Assembly: GCA_937871715.1 (NCBI GenBank)
Contig: CALMOE010000071.1
Location: 1-50,387, forward strand
Length of the DNA: 50,387 nt
Direction: 5' to 3'
DNA from: an uncultured Geobacter sp.
GTDB taxonomy: Bacteria > Desulfobacterota > Desulfuromonadia > Geobacterales > DSM-12255
In this document: in pieces, positions 38,979 through 48,213 of the stretch
Position numbering within the stretch: the stretch's first letter is position 1
Layout of the letters: each line of letters begins with the position of its first letter
Translations under genes and position numbers: made by a program
Notes under the pieces: generated by a model
Seen by the model: the letters and a program-made list of their open reading frames with translations, nothing else
What the model was told of the DNA's origin: nothing
Database searches by the model: none

Positions 38979-39524
38979 CTACCCCCTAGCCGGCTCGATC
39001 AGTCCGTAGTTGCCATCCTTGCGACGGTAGATGACGTTGATATTTTCCGAACCCGAGTCGGTAAAGACAAGGAAGTCCTTGTGCATCAGGTCCATCTGCA
39101 TGACAGCCTCGTCCACGGACATCGGCTTGATGGAGATGGGCTCTGAGCGGATCACCACCGGCGCCTGCTGCTGCTCGACGCTCGCAGCCTGGACGATGGT
39201 CCTGCGACCCTCGCGACCGCGGGACTCCGCAGCCGGCTTGTGACCCTTGAGGCGCTCCTTGTAGCGGCGCAGTTGGCGCTCGATCTTGTCAACCACCGCA
39301 TCGATGGAGGCGTACATGTCGTTGGTCGCCTCCGATGCCTTGATGGTAACACCCTTGGCATTAAGGGTTATCTCGGCGATGTGCCTGATCTTCTCCACGG
39401 TCAGGTATGCCTGGGCGATAATCGGCTCGTCGATGTATTTCTTCACCTTCTCCAGCTTCTCATCCACGTACCCCTTCAATGCATCAGACTGCTCCATGTG
39501 CCTGAATGTGGTCGTAATCTGCAT
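38979..39524 (-). CDS. hpf: Ribosome hibernation promoting factor, long form
   Basis: 181 aa. N-terminal S30AE domain (about 1-100: MQITTTFRHMEQSDALKGYV, NDMYASIDAVVDKIERQLRR) and a C-terminal dimerisation domain (about 125-180: SIKPMSVDEAVMQMDLMHKD, VIYRRKDGNYGLIEP). The long form makes 100S ribosome dimers by itself. Start ATG 39524 with AGGAGG 5 nt upstream. The open frame runs farther upstream but without similarity. It follows rpoN by 73 nt. Confidence 0.95.
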   Translation of the reverse strand: MQITTTFRHMEQSDALKGYVDEKLEKVKKYIDEPIIAQAYLTVEKIRHIAEITLNAKGVTIKASEATNDMYASIDAVVDKIERQLRRYKERLKGHKPAAESRGREGRRTIVQAASVEQQQAPVVIRSEPISIKPMSVDEAVMQMDLMHKDFLVFTDSGSENINVIYRRKDGNYGLIEPARG

Positions 39525-39597
39525 AACTTCCTCCTGTGATGATGGTTTACTGCCGTTTAACTGTCCCGAAAGAGGGGGGGGACCACCCCCGCAGGCG

Positions 39598-41046
39598 TCA
39601 GAAGAGACGCTTGCGTTCCGAGGAAGAGCCGATGCGCAGCATCTCCCTGTACTTGGTAACGGTTCTTCTCGCAATGTTTATGCTGCTCGATGCCAGCATC
39701 TCCGCCAGGGCCTGGTCGCTGAGGGGCTTGCGCGGGTCCTCGGCCTCGATGAGCTCCTTTATCCGCCGCTTGACGCTCTCGGAAGCCACGAAATCGCCGC
39801 CGTTGACCGAGATGGCACTATTGAAGAAGTACTTCATCTCGTAGATCCCCTGTGGGGTATGCATGTACTTGTTGGTGGTAACCCTGCTTACCGTTGATTC
39901 GTGCATGCCGATGTCCTCGGCAACGTCCCGCAGCACCAGGGGGCGCAGGTAATCGATCCCCTTCTCGAAGAACTCCCTCTGGAACTTGACGATGCTCTTG
40001 GCCGCCTTGTAGATCGTCCTCTGCCGCTGCTGGATGCTCTTGATGAGCCAAAGAGCCGAGCGGGTCTTCTCGCTGACATACTCCTCGGTGCCGCTGTCCA
40101 TCTCCTTAATCCTGGTATCGGAATAAAATGGGTTGAGGCGGAGCATGGGTAGCCCCTCGTCGTTGAGGACCACCAGATAGTCATCCCCCACCTTGTAGAC
40201 GAAGATGTCCGGCGATATGTACTGCACGTCATCGTGGCCGAACATGTGGCCCGGTTTTGGATCCAGCCCGGAGATGATCTTGGCCGCTGTGAGTATGTCC
40301 TGCACCCCGACCCCGAGGGCACGGGCTATCTGCTTGTATCTCTTCGTCTCCAGATCGCGGAGGTGGTCACGGAGGATTGCCTCCACCACCCCCCCATCCA
40401 TCTCCAGCATCCTCACCTGGATCAGCAGGCACTCCTGCAGGTTCCTGGCTGCCACCCCCGGCGGGTCGAACTCCTGTATCCGTTCGAGCACGTTCTCAAC
40501 GCAATCGGCAGCTACCTCGCAGGAGATGGCGACATCATCGACTGTACTGCGCAGGTAGCCATCCTCGTCGATGTTGCCGATGATCTCCACCCCGACCTCG
40601 GTCTCTTTCTCGTCGAAGCGGGAGAGGTGCAGCTGCCAGAGGAGATGATCGGCCAGCGTCCCCTTCCTGGTGATGAGGTTCTCGAAGGAGGGTCTCTCCT
40701 CATCGTCTCCGTACTGCTCGCCGGCGCTGTAGTTGTAACCCTCCAGATAGCTGTCCCAATCCAGCTCCCGGATCGTTTCGCTCCCTGCGGTTACCTCATT
40801 GAACTGCTCCCCCTCCTCATCATCCCCGGGATGCTGCTCCTTCTCGAGGATCTCGACCTGCTCCGCCTCCTTGACCTCATCATGGTCAAGGGTCTCCTCC
40901 AGGATGGGATTCTCCTCAAGCTCCTGGCGGACAAGATCCTGCAGCTCGATGCGCGACAACTGTAAAAGCTTGATAGCCTGCTGCAGCTGGGGGGTCATCA
41001 CCAGCTGCTGGGTCAGCTTCATCTGTTGCCGCATCTCAATTGCCAT
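39598..41046 (-). CDS. rpoN: RNA polymerase sigma-54 factor
   Basis: 482 aa. N-terminal Gln-rich activator-interacting region (KLTQQLVMTPQLQQAIKLLQ), an acidic region at about 45-110, the core-binding domain, a helix-turn-helix at about 365-390 (ESTVSRVTTNKYMHTPQGIY) and the C-terminal RpoN box ARRTVTKYRE. The ATG at 41046 follows a TTG codon that is not needed. Between lptB and hpf, as in most Proteobacteria. Sigma-54 is a major regulator in Geobacter. Confidence 0.97.
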   Translation of the reverse strand: MAIEMRQQMKLTQQLVMTPQLQQAIKLLQLSRIELQDLVRQELEENPILEETLDHDEVKEAEQVEILEKEQHPGDDEEGEQFNEVTAGSETIRELDWDSYLEGYNYSAGEQYGDDEERPSFENLITRKGTLADHLLWQLHLSRFDEKETEVGVEIIGNIDEDGYLRSTVDDVAISCEVAADCVENVLERIQEFDPPGVAARNLQECLLIQVRMLEMDGGVVEAILRDHLRDLETKRYKQIARALGVGVQDILTAAKIISGLDPKPGHMFGHDDVQYISPDIFVYKVGDDYLVVLNDEGLPMLRLNPFYSDTRIKEMDSGTEEYVSEKTRSALWLIKSIQQRQRTIYKAAKSIVKFQREFFEKGIDYLRPLVLRDVAEDIGMHESTVSRVTTNKYMHTPQGIYEMKYFFNSAISVNGGDFVASESVKRRIKELIEAEDPRKPLSDQALAEMLASSSINIARRTVTKYREMLRIGSSSERKRLF

Positions 41047-41080
41047 CAACTAAGTCCTTTGCTTCCGGGGTCTATGGGGT

Positions 41081-41818
41081 CTAAAGCCTGAACTTCTCGC
41101 CCAGGTATATCTCCCTGGCCTTCCTGCTGGAGGCGATCTCCTCGGGGGTACCGCACTCCAGGATCTCTCCGCTGTTGACTATATATGCCTTGTCGCAGAC
41201 CCCCAATGTCTCGCGGACATTGTGGTCTGAGATAAGTATACCAATACTTTTCCCCTTTAGTTCGGCGATGATGTTCTGGATATCGATGACCGCTATGGGG
41301 TCAATGCCGGCAAAGGGCTCATCCAGGAGGATGAAGCTCGGATTTGTGGCCAGGGCCCTGGCAATCTCCACCCTACGGCGCTCACCCCCGGAGAGGGCAT
41401 AACCGTAACTTTTCGCTATGTGGGTGATGCGAAACTCGCTCAGCAGCTCATCCACTCTCTCCCTGCGCAGTTGCCGGGAGGGTTCGATGGTCTCCAGGAT
41501 CGCCAGGAGGTTCTCCTCCACGGTCAGCTTCCTGAACACGGATGGCTCCTGGGGTAGATAGCTGATGCCGCACCTCGCCCGCATGAACATGGGGAGATTG
41601 GTTATGGGACGGTCACCCAGCAGGACCTCCCCCCCATCCGGACGGCAAAGCCCGACCACCATGTAAAAGGTGGTAGTCTTGCCAGCACCGTTCGGGCCGA
41701 GCATGCCGACTACCTCGCCTGCGGAGAGGTCAAGGTCGATGCCGCCAACCACCATCCGGCCTGCGAAGGACTTCTTCAGCCCCCTGGCGTGCAGGGAGCT
41801 ATTTCTTGGGGTTTCCAT
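41081..41818 (-). CDS. lptB: LPS export ABC transporter ATPase LptB
   Basis: 245 aa. ATPase that powers LptFG. Walker [21 protein letters not shown] loop [21 protein letters not shown] signature [17 protein letters not shown], Walker [15 protein letters not shown] loop [12 protein letters not shown]. Start ATG 41818 lies inside the lptA 3' end (20-nt overlap), with AGGGGA upstream. Transcribed with lptC-lptA-lptB-rpoN, the standard order. Confidence 0.97.
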   Translation of the reverse strand: METPRNSSLHARGLKKSFAGRMVVGGIDLDLSAGEVVGMLGPNGAGKTTTFYMVVGLCRPDGGEVLLGDRPITNLPMFMRARCGISYLPQEPSVFRKLTVEENLLAILETIEPSRQLRRERVDELLSEFRITHIAKSYGYALSGGERRRVEIARALATNPSFILLDEPFAGIDPIAVIDIQNIIAELKGKSIGILISDHNVRETLGVCDKAYIVNSGEILECGTPEEIASSRKAREIYLGEKFRL

Positions 41819-42305
41819 CCGTCTTCCCCTTGGGATGGATGACGGCATCCACCCTCTCCCCCGGGCCGGAGGTCACCTCGCTCCGTTCGGCATCCAGATA
41901 GTAGATGATCTGCTTCCCGGAGATGATGTCTCCCCCCTGGAAAACCCTGGGATTGCCGTCTAGGACAATCCTGGAGAGCCTTGCATCGTAGATGGCATGG
42001 GCAGCCTCAGCCCTGCGCCCCCCCTGGACGATGCGCACGTTGCCGGAAACCTCGGCACTGCTCACCTCGCCGCCTTCCTGGGAGTAGTTGACCACCAGCC
42101 TGTCGCCATAGATCGTAATGTCTCCCTGACGGGCAACCACGTTGCCGCTGAATGTGGCCATCTTCCTGGCGTTGTCGGCAGACAGCTCATCCGACTTGAT
42201 CCTGATCGGCTCATCCCCCCTTGACTGCAGAGGGGTAGTCTCGGCCGAAAGCGGACCGGCCATGGTCATGACTATAAGGATGGCTGCAAGGGCAAACCGC
42301 ATCAT
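41799..42305 (-). CDS. lptA: Periplasmic LPS transport protein LptA
   Basis: 168 aa. Signal peptide ([20 protein letters not shown]) followed by an OstA-type beta-jellyroll (about 30-150) with [20 protein letters not shown] and [19 protein letters not shown], typical of the periplasmic bridge that carries LPS between LptC and LptD. The start overlaps the lptC stop by 4 nt. Confidence 0.93.
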   Translation of the reverse strand: MMRFALAAILIVMTMAGPLSAETTPLQSRGDEPIRIKSDELSADNARKMATFSGNVVARQGDITIYGDRLVVNYSQEGGEVSSAEVSGNVRIVQGGRRAEAAHAIYDARLSRIVLDGNPRVFQGGDIISGKQIIYYLDAERSEVTSGPGERVDAVIHPKGKTDGNPKK

Positions 42306-42877
42306 TTATCGCTCTTTCCCGGATAGATTGTGGCAGAAACCCGGCTTTTAATCCGTGCCTGCTGGCCGGCAACGTCAAGATCCATGCCCACCCCCTCCAC
42401 AGTCATCCGCCCGTCGACCAGCCTGACTTGGGCAGCTGTGCTGAAGGCGCGCCTTGCAGTGTCATAGGTAACCCGCTGGGTGGCAAAGGATATACCCCCC
42501 TCCCCCCTGGCATCCACATCTCCGGCCAGGGTCACCCTTCTGGCAGCGTGCTGGTACTCGCCGCGACGAGCGGTCACTGTCACCGGCCCCATCCCCGACT
42601 TATGCAGGGTGAAGCGAAGATCCTTCAGGACGGAGAGATCCTTCCCCTTATTGTAATCGCCGCTTGCCGCGAACAGCTCCCACAGCTTCTGCCCGGCATC
42701 GGACTCGGTAAAATGGAGCGACTTCAGCGCCAGATCCACCGGGGCGGAAGGGGAGGATGCCTGTTTTTTTTGCTGCCCGTTGCGATTGAAATAACGGAAA
42801 ACAACCACCAGGAGAGCAACTGTAGCCAGCAGGACGAACAGCCCCAGCAGACGTCTGACAAAACGGGAGTTGATCAT
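42302..42877 (-). CDS. lptC: LPS transport protein LptC
   Basis: 191 aa, bitopic: one N-terminal membrane helix (LLGLFVLLATVALLVVVFRY, about 10-29), then a periplasmic jellyroll with FTESDAGQKLWELFAASGDY and VTARRGEYQHAARRVTLAGD. Anchors the LptA bridge to LptB2FG. First gene of the long minus-strand operon down to ptsI; promoter at 42893-42921. Confidence 0.9.
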   Translation of the reverse strand: MINSRFVRRLLGLFVLLATVALLVVVFRYFNRNGQQKKQASSPSAPVDLALKSLHFTESDAGQKLWELFAASGDYNKGKDLSVLKDLRFTLHKSGMGPVTVTARRGEYQHAARRVTLAGDVDARGEGGISFATQRVTYDTARRAFSTAAQVRLVDGRMTVEGVGMDLDVAGQQARIKSRVSATIYPGKSDK

Positions 42878-42892
42878 ATTAATTGGGTTCGA

Positions 42893-42921
42893 ACTATAGC
42901 ATTTTAGCCGATGTGAGTAAA
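42893..42921 (-). promoter_or_regulatory. Sigma-70 promoter of lptC-...-ptsI
   Basis: Minus strand -35 TTTACT (42916-42921), 17-nt spacer, -10 TATAGT (42893-42898), about 10 nt before the expected transcript start and 16 nt before the lptC ATG. The -10 is good, the -35 is fair. Confidence 0.5.
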
Positions 42922-42966
42922 GGGGTTTGTAAACAGTACATTCAAAGTTGGCACAAAGTTTGTATC

Positions 42967-43000
42967 AAAAAAGGCCGCCCAGATTGGCTGGCGGCCTTTT
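42967..43000 (-). terminator. Rho-independent terminator after kdsC
   Basis: An 11-bp stem AAAAGGCCGCC/GGCGGCCTTTT around a 10-nt loop, with a run of six T on the minus strand. It lies 25 nt past the kdsC stop and separates the KDO operon from lptC. Confidence 0.9.
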
Positions 43001-43024
43001 AATACACAGAATACTGCGAAGTTG

Positions 43025-43558
43025 TCAGAAATAGCGGGCCGTCACCTCTGTCCAGCTCCCCTGGGCCTTCATGATCATGTCGCACACCTCCCTCACCGCC
43101 CCCCAGCCACCCCCCTTGGCCGTGACGTACTGCACGTGGGGAAGCACCTCTGCCACGGCATCGGGGGGTGCGGCGGCAAAACCGACCTTGCGCAGCACCG
43201 GAATGTCTATGACATCATCACCGATGAAGGCGACCTGATCCTCCTTCAGCCCGGTTTCGGCCAGGATGGCGAGAAAAGGTGTCAGCTTGTCGATGGCCTT
43301 CTGGTGAACGATCTCGATCCCCAGCTCCTTGGCCCGGTTGGTCACCACCATAGACTGCCTGCCGGAGATGATCCCAACCTCCACGCCGCTGCGCTGCAGC
43401 ATCTTGATGCCGTGACCGTCCTTGACGTTGAAGAACTTGCTCTCCACGCCGTTGGAATCGAAAATGATCCTGCCGTCGGTCATCACACCGTCAACGTCCA
43501 GCAGCAGGAGCCTGATCTTTTTCAGGCGCTCTTCCATGGTTTCCCCCCCCATTGCCAT
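43025..43558 (-). CDS. kdsC: 3-deoxy-D-manno-octulosonate 8-phosphate phosphatase
   Basis: HAD-family phosphatase giving free KDO. 177 aa. DxD motif LLLLDVDGVMTDGRI, Thr/Ser motif GIISGRQSMVVTNR, Lys region VHQKAIDKL and acidic motif FIGDDVIDIPVL. The start is not certain: ATG 43558 overlaps the end of kdsD, whereas ATG 43537 (MEERLKKIR) has an 8-G run just upstream that may serve as a ribosome site. The upstream kdsD ends at 43560. Confidence 0.93.
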   Translation of the reverse strand: MAMGGETMEERLKKIRLLLLDVDGVMTDGRIIFDSNGVESKFFNVKDGHGIKMLQRSGVEVGIISGRQSMVVTNRAKELGIEIVHQKAIDKLTPFLAILAETGLKEDQVAFIGDDVIDIPVLRKVGFAAAPPDAVAEVLPHVQYVTAKGGGWGAVREVCDMIMKAQGSWTEVTARYF

Positions 43559-43559
43559 C

Positions 43560-44525
43560 TCAGGCTATCCCCGCCTTCAGCAGGTCGTGGAGATGAACGA
43601 TCCCCACCGGCAGTGCCGAATCCGCGCTCTCGAAAACGAACAGGGAGGTTATGGAGTACTCCTCCATCCGCTGCAACGCCTTGGCAGCCAGGTCTTCGGC
43701 GAGTATCCGCTTCGGGCTCACGGTCATCAGATCGGCAGCCGGACGCTCCATGAAATCCACACCGCGCTCCAGGGCGCGGCGCAGGTCGCCGTCGGTAACC
43801 ACCCCGATGAGGGCTCCGTTGCCATCCACCACCCCGGTGCACCCCATCTTCTTGGAGGTGATCTCGAAGATCGCCTCGCGCATGGGGAGTTCCCCCTTGA
43901 CCAGGGGGAGGTTTTCCCCTGAGTGCATCATGTCCTTCACCTTGAGGAGGAGCTTCTTACCCAGGGAGCCCCCAGGGTGGAAGAGGGCAAAATCCTCGGC
44001 CCTGAAGCCACGCTGAATAAGGAGGGCAACGGCCAGGGCATCCCCCATGGCCAGTGTGGCGGTGGTGGATGCGGTGGGGGCCAGGCCGAGGGGGCAGGCC
44101 TCCTCGCTGACGGCCACGTTGAGGAAGACGTCGCCGCACTTCGCCAGGGTTGAATTGGGGTTGCCGGTCATGGCGATCAGACTGGCACCGATCCTCTCCA
44201 CTATGGGGAGGATGCGGATCACCTCGTCGGTCTCGCCGCTATTGGAGATGGCGATCACCACATCCCCCTTGATGATCATCCCCAGGTCACCATGGATCGC
44301 TTCCGCCGGGTGGAGGAAAAAGGCCGGGGTTCCGGTGGAGGCCATGGTGGAGGCTATCTTCTGGCCTATGAGGCCGGACTTCCCCATGCCGGTGACCACC
44401 ACGCGCCCCTTGGAGCGGAGTATGAGGGAAATGGCGCTTTCGAACTCTCCGTCTATGGAGTCGGCCAGCTGGCTGAGTGCCTCGGCCTCGATGCGGATAA
44501 CTTTTTTCGCTTCTTCGATAATCAT
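43560..44525 (-). CDS. kdsD: Arabinose-5-phosphate isomerase (KpsF/GutQ family)
   Basis: Makes arabinose 5-phosphate from ribulose 5-phosphate, the first KDO precursor. 321 aa. SIS domain (about 30-180) with GRVVVTGMGKSGLIGQKIAS and HPAEAIHGDLGMI, then two CBS domains (about 205-320). It is followed by kdsC and preceded by kdsA with a repeat-rich gap. Confidence 0.95.
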   Translation of the reverse strand: MIIEEAKKVIRIEAEALSQLADSIDGEFESAISLILRSKGRVVVTGMGKSGLIGQKIASTMASTGTPAFFLHPAEAIHGDLGMIIKGDVVIAISNSGETDEVIRILPIVERIGASLIAMTGNPNSTLAKCGDVFLNVAVSEEACPLGLAPTASTTATLAMGDALAVALLIQRGFRAEDFALFHPGGSLGKKLLLKVKDMMHSGENLPLVKGELPMREAIFEITSKKMGCTGVVDGNGALIGVVTDGDLRRALERGVDFMERPAADLMTVSPKRILAEDLAAKALQRMEEYSITSLFVFESADSALPVGIVHLHDLLKAGIA

Positions 44526-44540
44526 TCAAACCCCTCCCGA

Positions 44541-44625
44541 CCTCCCCTTATCAGGGGAGGGGGAATTCTGTGTCGTGTTAAGCCTCCCCCCTGACAAGGG
44601 GGGATTGAGGGGGGTTCGCCCCCCC
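44541..44625. repeat. Triple-hairpin repeat element between kdsA and kdsD
   Basis: Three GC hairpins in 85 bp: CCTCCCCT/AGGGGAGG (44541-44560, loop TATC), CCCCCCT/AGGGGGG (44586-44603, loop GACA) and GGGGGG/CCCCCC (44609-44624, loop TTCG), the last abutting the kdsA stop. The first two are variant copies of the same unit and look like a REP-type dispersed repeat. They may modulate mRNA stability or readthrough. Confidence 0.65.
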
Positions 44626-45443
44626 TATTTGACGATGGCGTCAATATCCTTGAGCTTCTTCAGCAGCACCCCCAGATCGGAGAGCTTGACCGAGTTGGGA
44701 CCGTCGCACAGGGCCTTGGACGGGTCCTCGTGCACTTCAAGGAAGACACCGTCAATACCTGTGGCAACAGCCGCCCGGGCAAGGTACTCGACGAACTCCC
44801 GCTGGCCGCCCGATGAGCCCCCCTGGCCGCCGGGGAGCTGGACGCTGTGGGTGGCATCGAAGACCACCGGGTAGCCGAGGCGCCGCATGATGGGGAGGCT
44901 GCGCATGTCCGAGACCAGGTTGTTGTAGCCGAAGGAGACCCCCCGCTCGGTGAGGATCAGGTTGTCGTTGCCGGAGGCGACAGCCTTGCCAACCACGTTC
45001 TCCATGTCCCACGGGGCGAGGAACTGCCCCTTCTTCACGTTCAGAACCCTGCCGCTCTTCGCGGCGGCCACTACCAGGTCGGTCTGGCGACAGAGGAACG
45101 CCGGAATCTGCAGGATGTCCAGCACCTCGGCCGCCGGCTCGATCTGCTCTATGCCGTGAATGTCGGAGAGGAGCGGCAGCCCGAAGGTGCTCTTCACCTT
45201 GGCGAGGATGCGCAGCCCCTCGGCAATCCCGGGTCCGCGGAAGGAGGTCACCGAGGTACGGTTGGCCTTGTCATAGGACCCCTTGAATATCAGCTGCATC
45301 CCCACCTTGTCGGTGATCTCCATCAGCAGCTCGGCGGCCTTCAGGGTGGCAGCCTCGTTCTCCAGGACGCATGGCCCGGCAATCAATACCAGCGGGTTCG
45401 CCCCGCCGATCTTCACGTTTCCGACTGAAATTTCCTTGACCAC
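44625..45443 (-). CDS. kdsA: KDO-8-phosphate synthase
   Basis: Condenses PEP with arabinose 5-phosphate. 272 aa. Motifs [32 protein letters not shown]-like [30 protein letters not shown] and [15 protein letters not shown]. The N-terminal [11 protein letters not shown] has the Cys of the metal-dependent class (as in Aquifex), not the Asn of the E. coli type. GTG start at 45443 with GAGGAG 5 nt upstream, 15 nt after pyrG. Confidence 0.96.
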   Translation of the reverse strand: MVKEISVGNVKIGGANPLVLIAGPCVLENEAATLKAAELLMEITDKVGMQLIFKGSYDKANRTSVTSFRGPGIAEGLRILAKVKSTFGLPLLSDIHGIEQIEPAAEVLDILQIPAFLCRQTDLVVAAAKSGRVLNVKKGQFLAPWDMENVVGKAVASGNDNLILTERGVSFGYNNLVSDMRSLPIMRRLGYPVVFDATHSVQLPGGQGGSSGGQREFVEYLARAAVATGIDGVFLEVHEDPSKALCDGPNSVKLSDLGVLLKKLKDIDAIVK

Positions 45444-45458
45444 GATATCTCCTCTTCT

Positions 45459-47078
<1,620 letters not shown>

Positions 47079-47085
47079 TTAAAAA

Positions 47086-47157
47086 CGTGAAAAGTGAAGC
47101 AGGAAAGGCCCGCATTTCCGGACCGCACACCCTTCACTTTCACACTTCACTTCTTTT
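47086..47157. repeat. Intergenic heptad-repeat element, copy 4 (kdsB-pyrG gap)
   Basis: Left arm CGTGAAA/AGTGAAG (47086-47099) and right arm CCTTCAC/TTTCACA/CTTCACT (47131-47151), in opposite orientation around a GC-rich centre. It fills the gap between kdsB and pyrG. More degenerate than the other copies. Confidence 0.55.
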
Positions 47158-47167
47158 TTGCTGTTCG

Positions 47168-47923
47168 TTACTTACTGAGTCTGGCCAGTACCGCGTCCAG
47201 ATCCCCCGGGGTATCGACGCCGATGGAATCATGGGATGTCTCCACCACCTTGATGCGATAACCGTTCTCCAGGACCCTCAGCTGCTCCAGCTTTTCCGCC
47301 ATCTCCAGATAGGTGGGGGACATCTGGGCGAACTGGAGGAGGAACTCGCGGCGATATACGTAGAGACCCACATGCTTGTAGCAGAGGAGCCTCCCCGAGA
47401 CAAAGGCATCGTCCTTCAGGTCGTTCCACTTGTCGCGGAAGTTGGGGAGGGGCGAACGGGAGAAGTAGAGTGCATACCCCTCCCAGTCGGTCACCACCTT
47501 GACCACGTTGGGGCTGAGGAAGTCGTGCAGGGTCCTGATCCTCGACTTGAGGGTGGACATGGGGAGTGCCGGGTCGGCCACCAGCGGCTCAATCGCCTCG
47601 TTGATCATTGCCGGCTCGATGAGGGGCTCGTCCCCCTGAACATTGACGATGATCTCGGAGTCGAGCCTGGCCGCCACCTCTGCCAGCCGGTCGGTGCCGG
47701 TCTCGTGGCTGGTGGCGGTCATCTCCGCCCTGCCGCCGAAGCCGCGCACAGCTGCGGCGATCCGCTCGTCGTCAGTGGCCACGACAACCTCTGATACCAG
47801 GGGGGTGCGCATGGTCCGCTCGTAGACATGCTGGATCATCGGCTTGCCCATGATATCGGCCAAAGCCTTCCCCTCAAAACGGGTTGAACCGTACCTGGCA
47901 GGAATAATCGCTGTAATTTTCAT
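47168..47923 (-). CDS. kdsB: CMP-KDO synthetase (3-deoxy-manno-octulosonate cytidylyltransferase)
   Basis: Activates KDO with CTP. 251 aa. N-terminus [20 protein letters not shown] (nucleotide site), [20 protein letters not shown], the [12 protein letters not shown] motif and the C-terminal IKVVE...[12 protein letters not shown]. First gene of the KDO group in this window. I found no good ribosome site or promoter in 47924-48145, which otherwise holds no gene that I can support. Confidence 0.96.
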   Translation of the reverse strand: MKITAIIPARYGSTRFEGKALADIMGKPMIQHVYERTMRTPLVSEVVVATDDERIAAAVRGFGGRAEMTATSHETGTDRLAEVAARLDSEIIVNVQGDEPLIEPAMINEAIEPLVADPALPMSTLKSRIRTLHDFLSPNVVKVVTDWEGYALYFSRSPLPNFRDKWNDLKDDAFVSGRLLCYKHVGLYVYRREFLLQFAQMSPTYLEMAEKLEQLRVLENGYRIKVVETSHDSIGVDTPGDLDAVLARLSK

Positions 47924-48145
47924 AGGATATGAGGACCGTCTGGATAATTGTGCAATACCGGCCTACCATCGGAACCGGTATCAGTCCCTCTAATTGCGGC
48001 GGGACGTATAACGCTACATCATCTGCACAGGAGTGTCAAGGCAGTATTGGCCCTCGGGAGTGCCTGGCAGAGAAGGCAAAGTTTGCCGTTATTGAAGCAG
48101 CCGCCCCCCCTTGTCGCCTGGCCAGGCACCCCCAGGAAACGAAAG

Positions 48146-48181
48146 CGGCAGTTGGAGCTAAATCCACGTCTCCAACTGCCG
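48146..48181 (-). terminator. Hairpin after the RND efflux gene
   Basis: A perfect 12-bp stem (48146-48157 with 48170-48181) with a 12-nt loop, 33 nt past the RND stop, followed on the minus strand by CTTTCG. Probably terminates the efflux operon, though the T-tract is short. Confidence 0.65.
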
Positions 48182-48213
48182 AATCACGGTTCATGCTTGC
48201 GTCAGCTCCCCGC

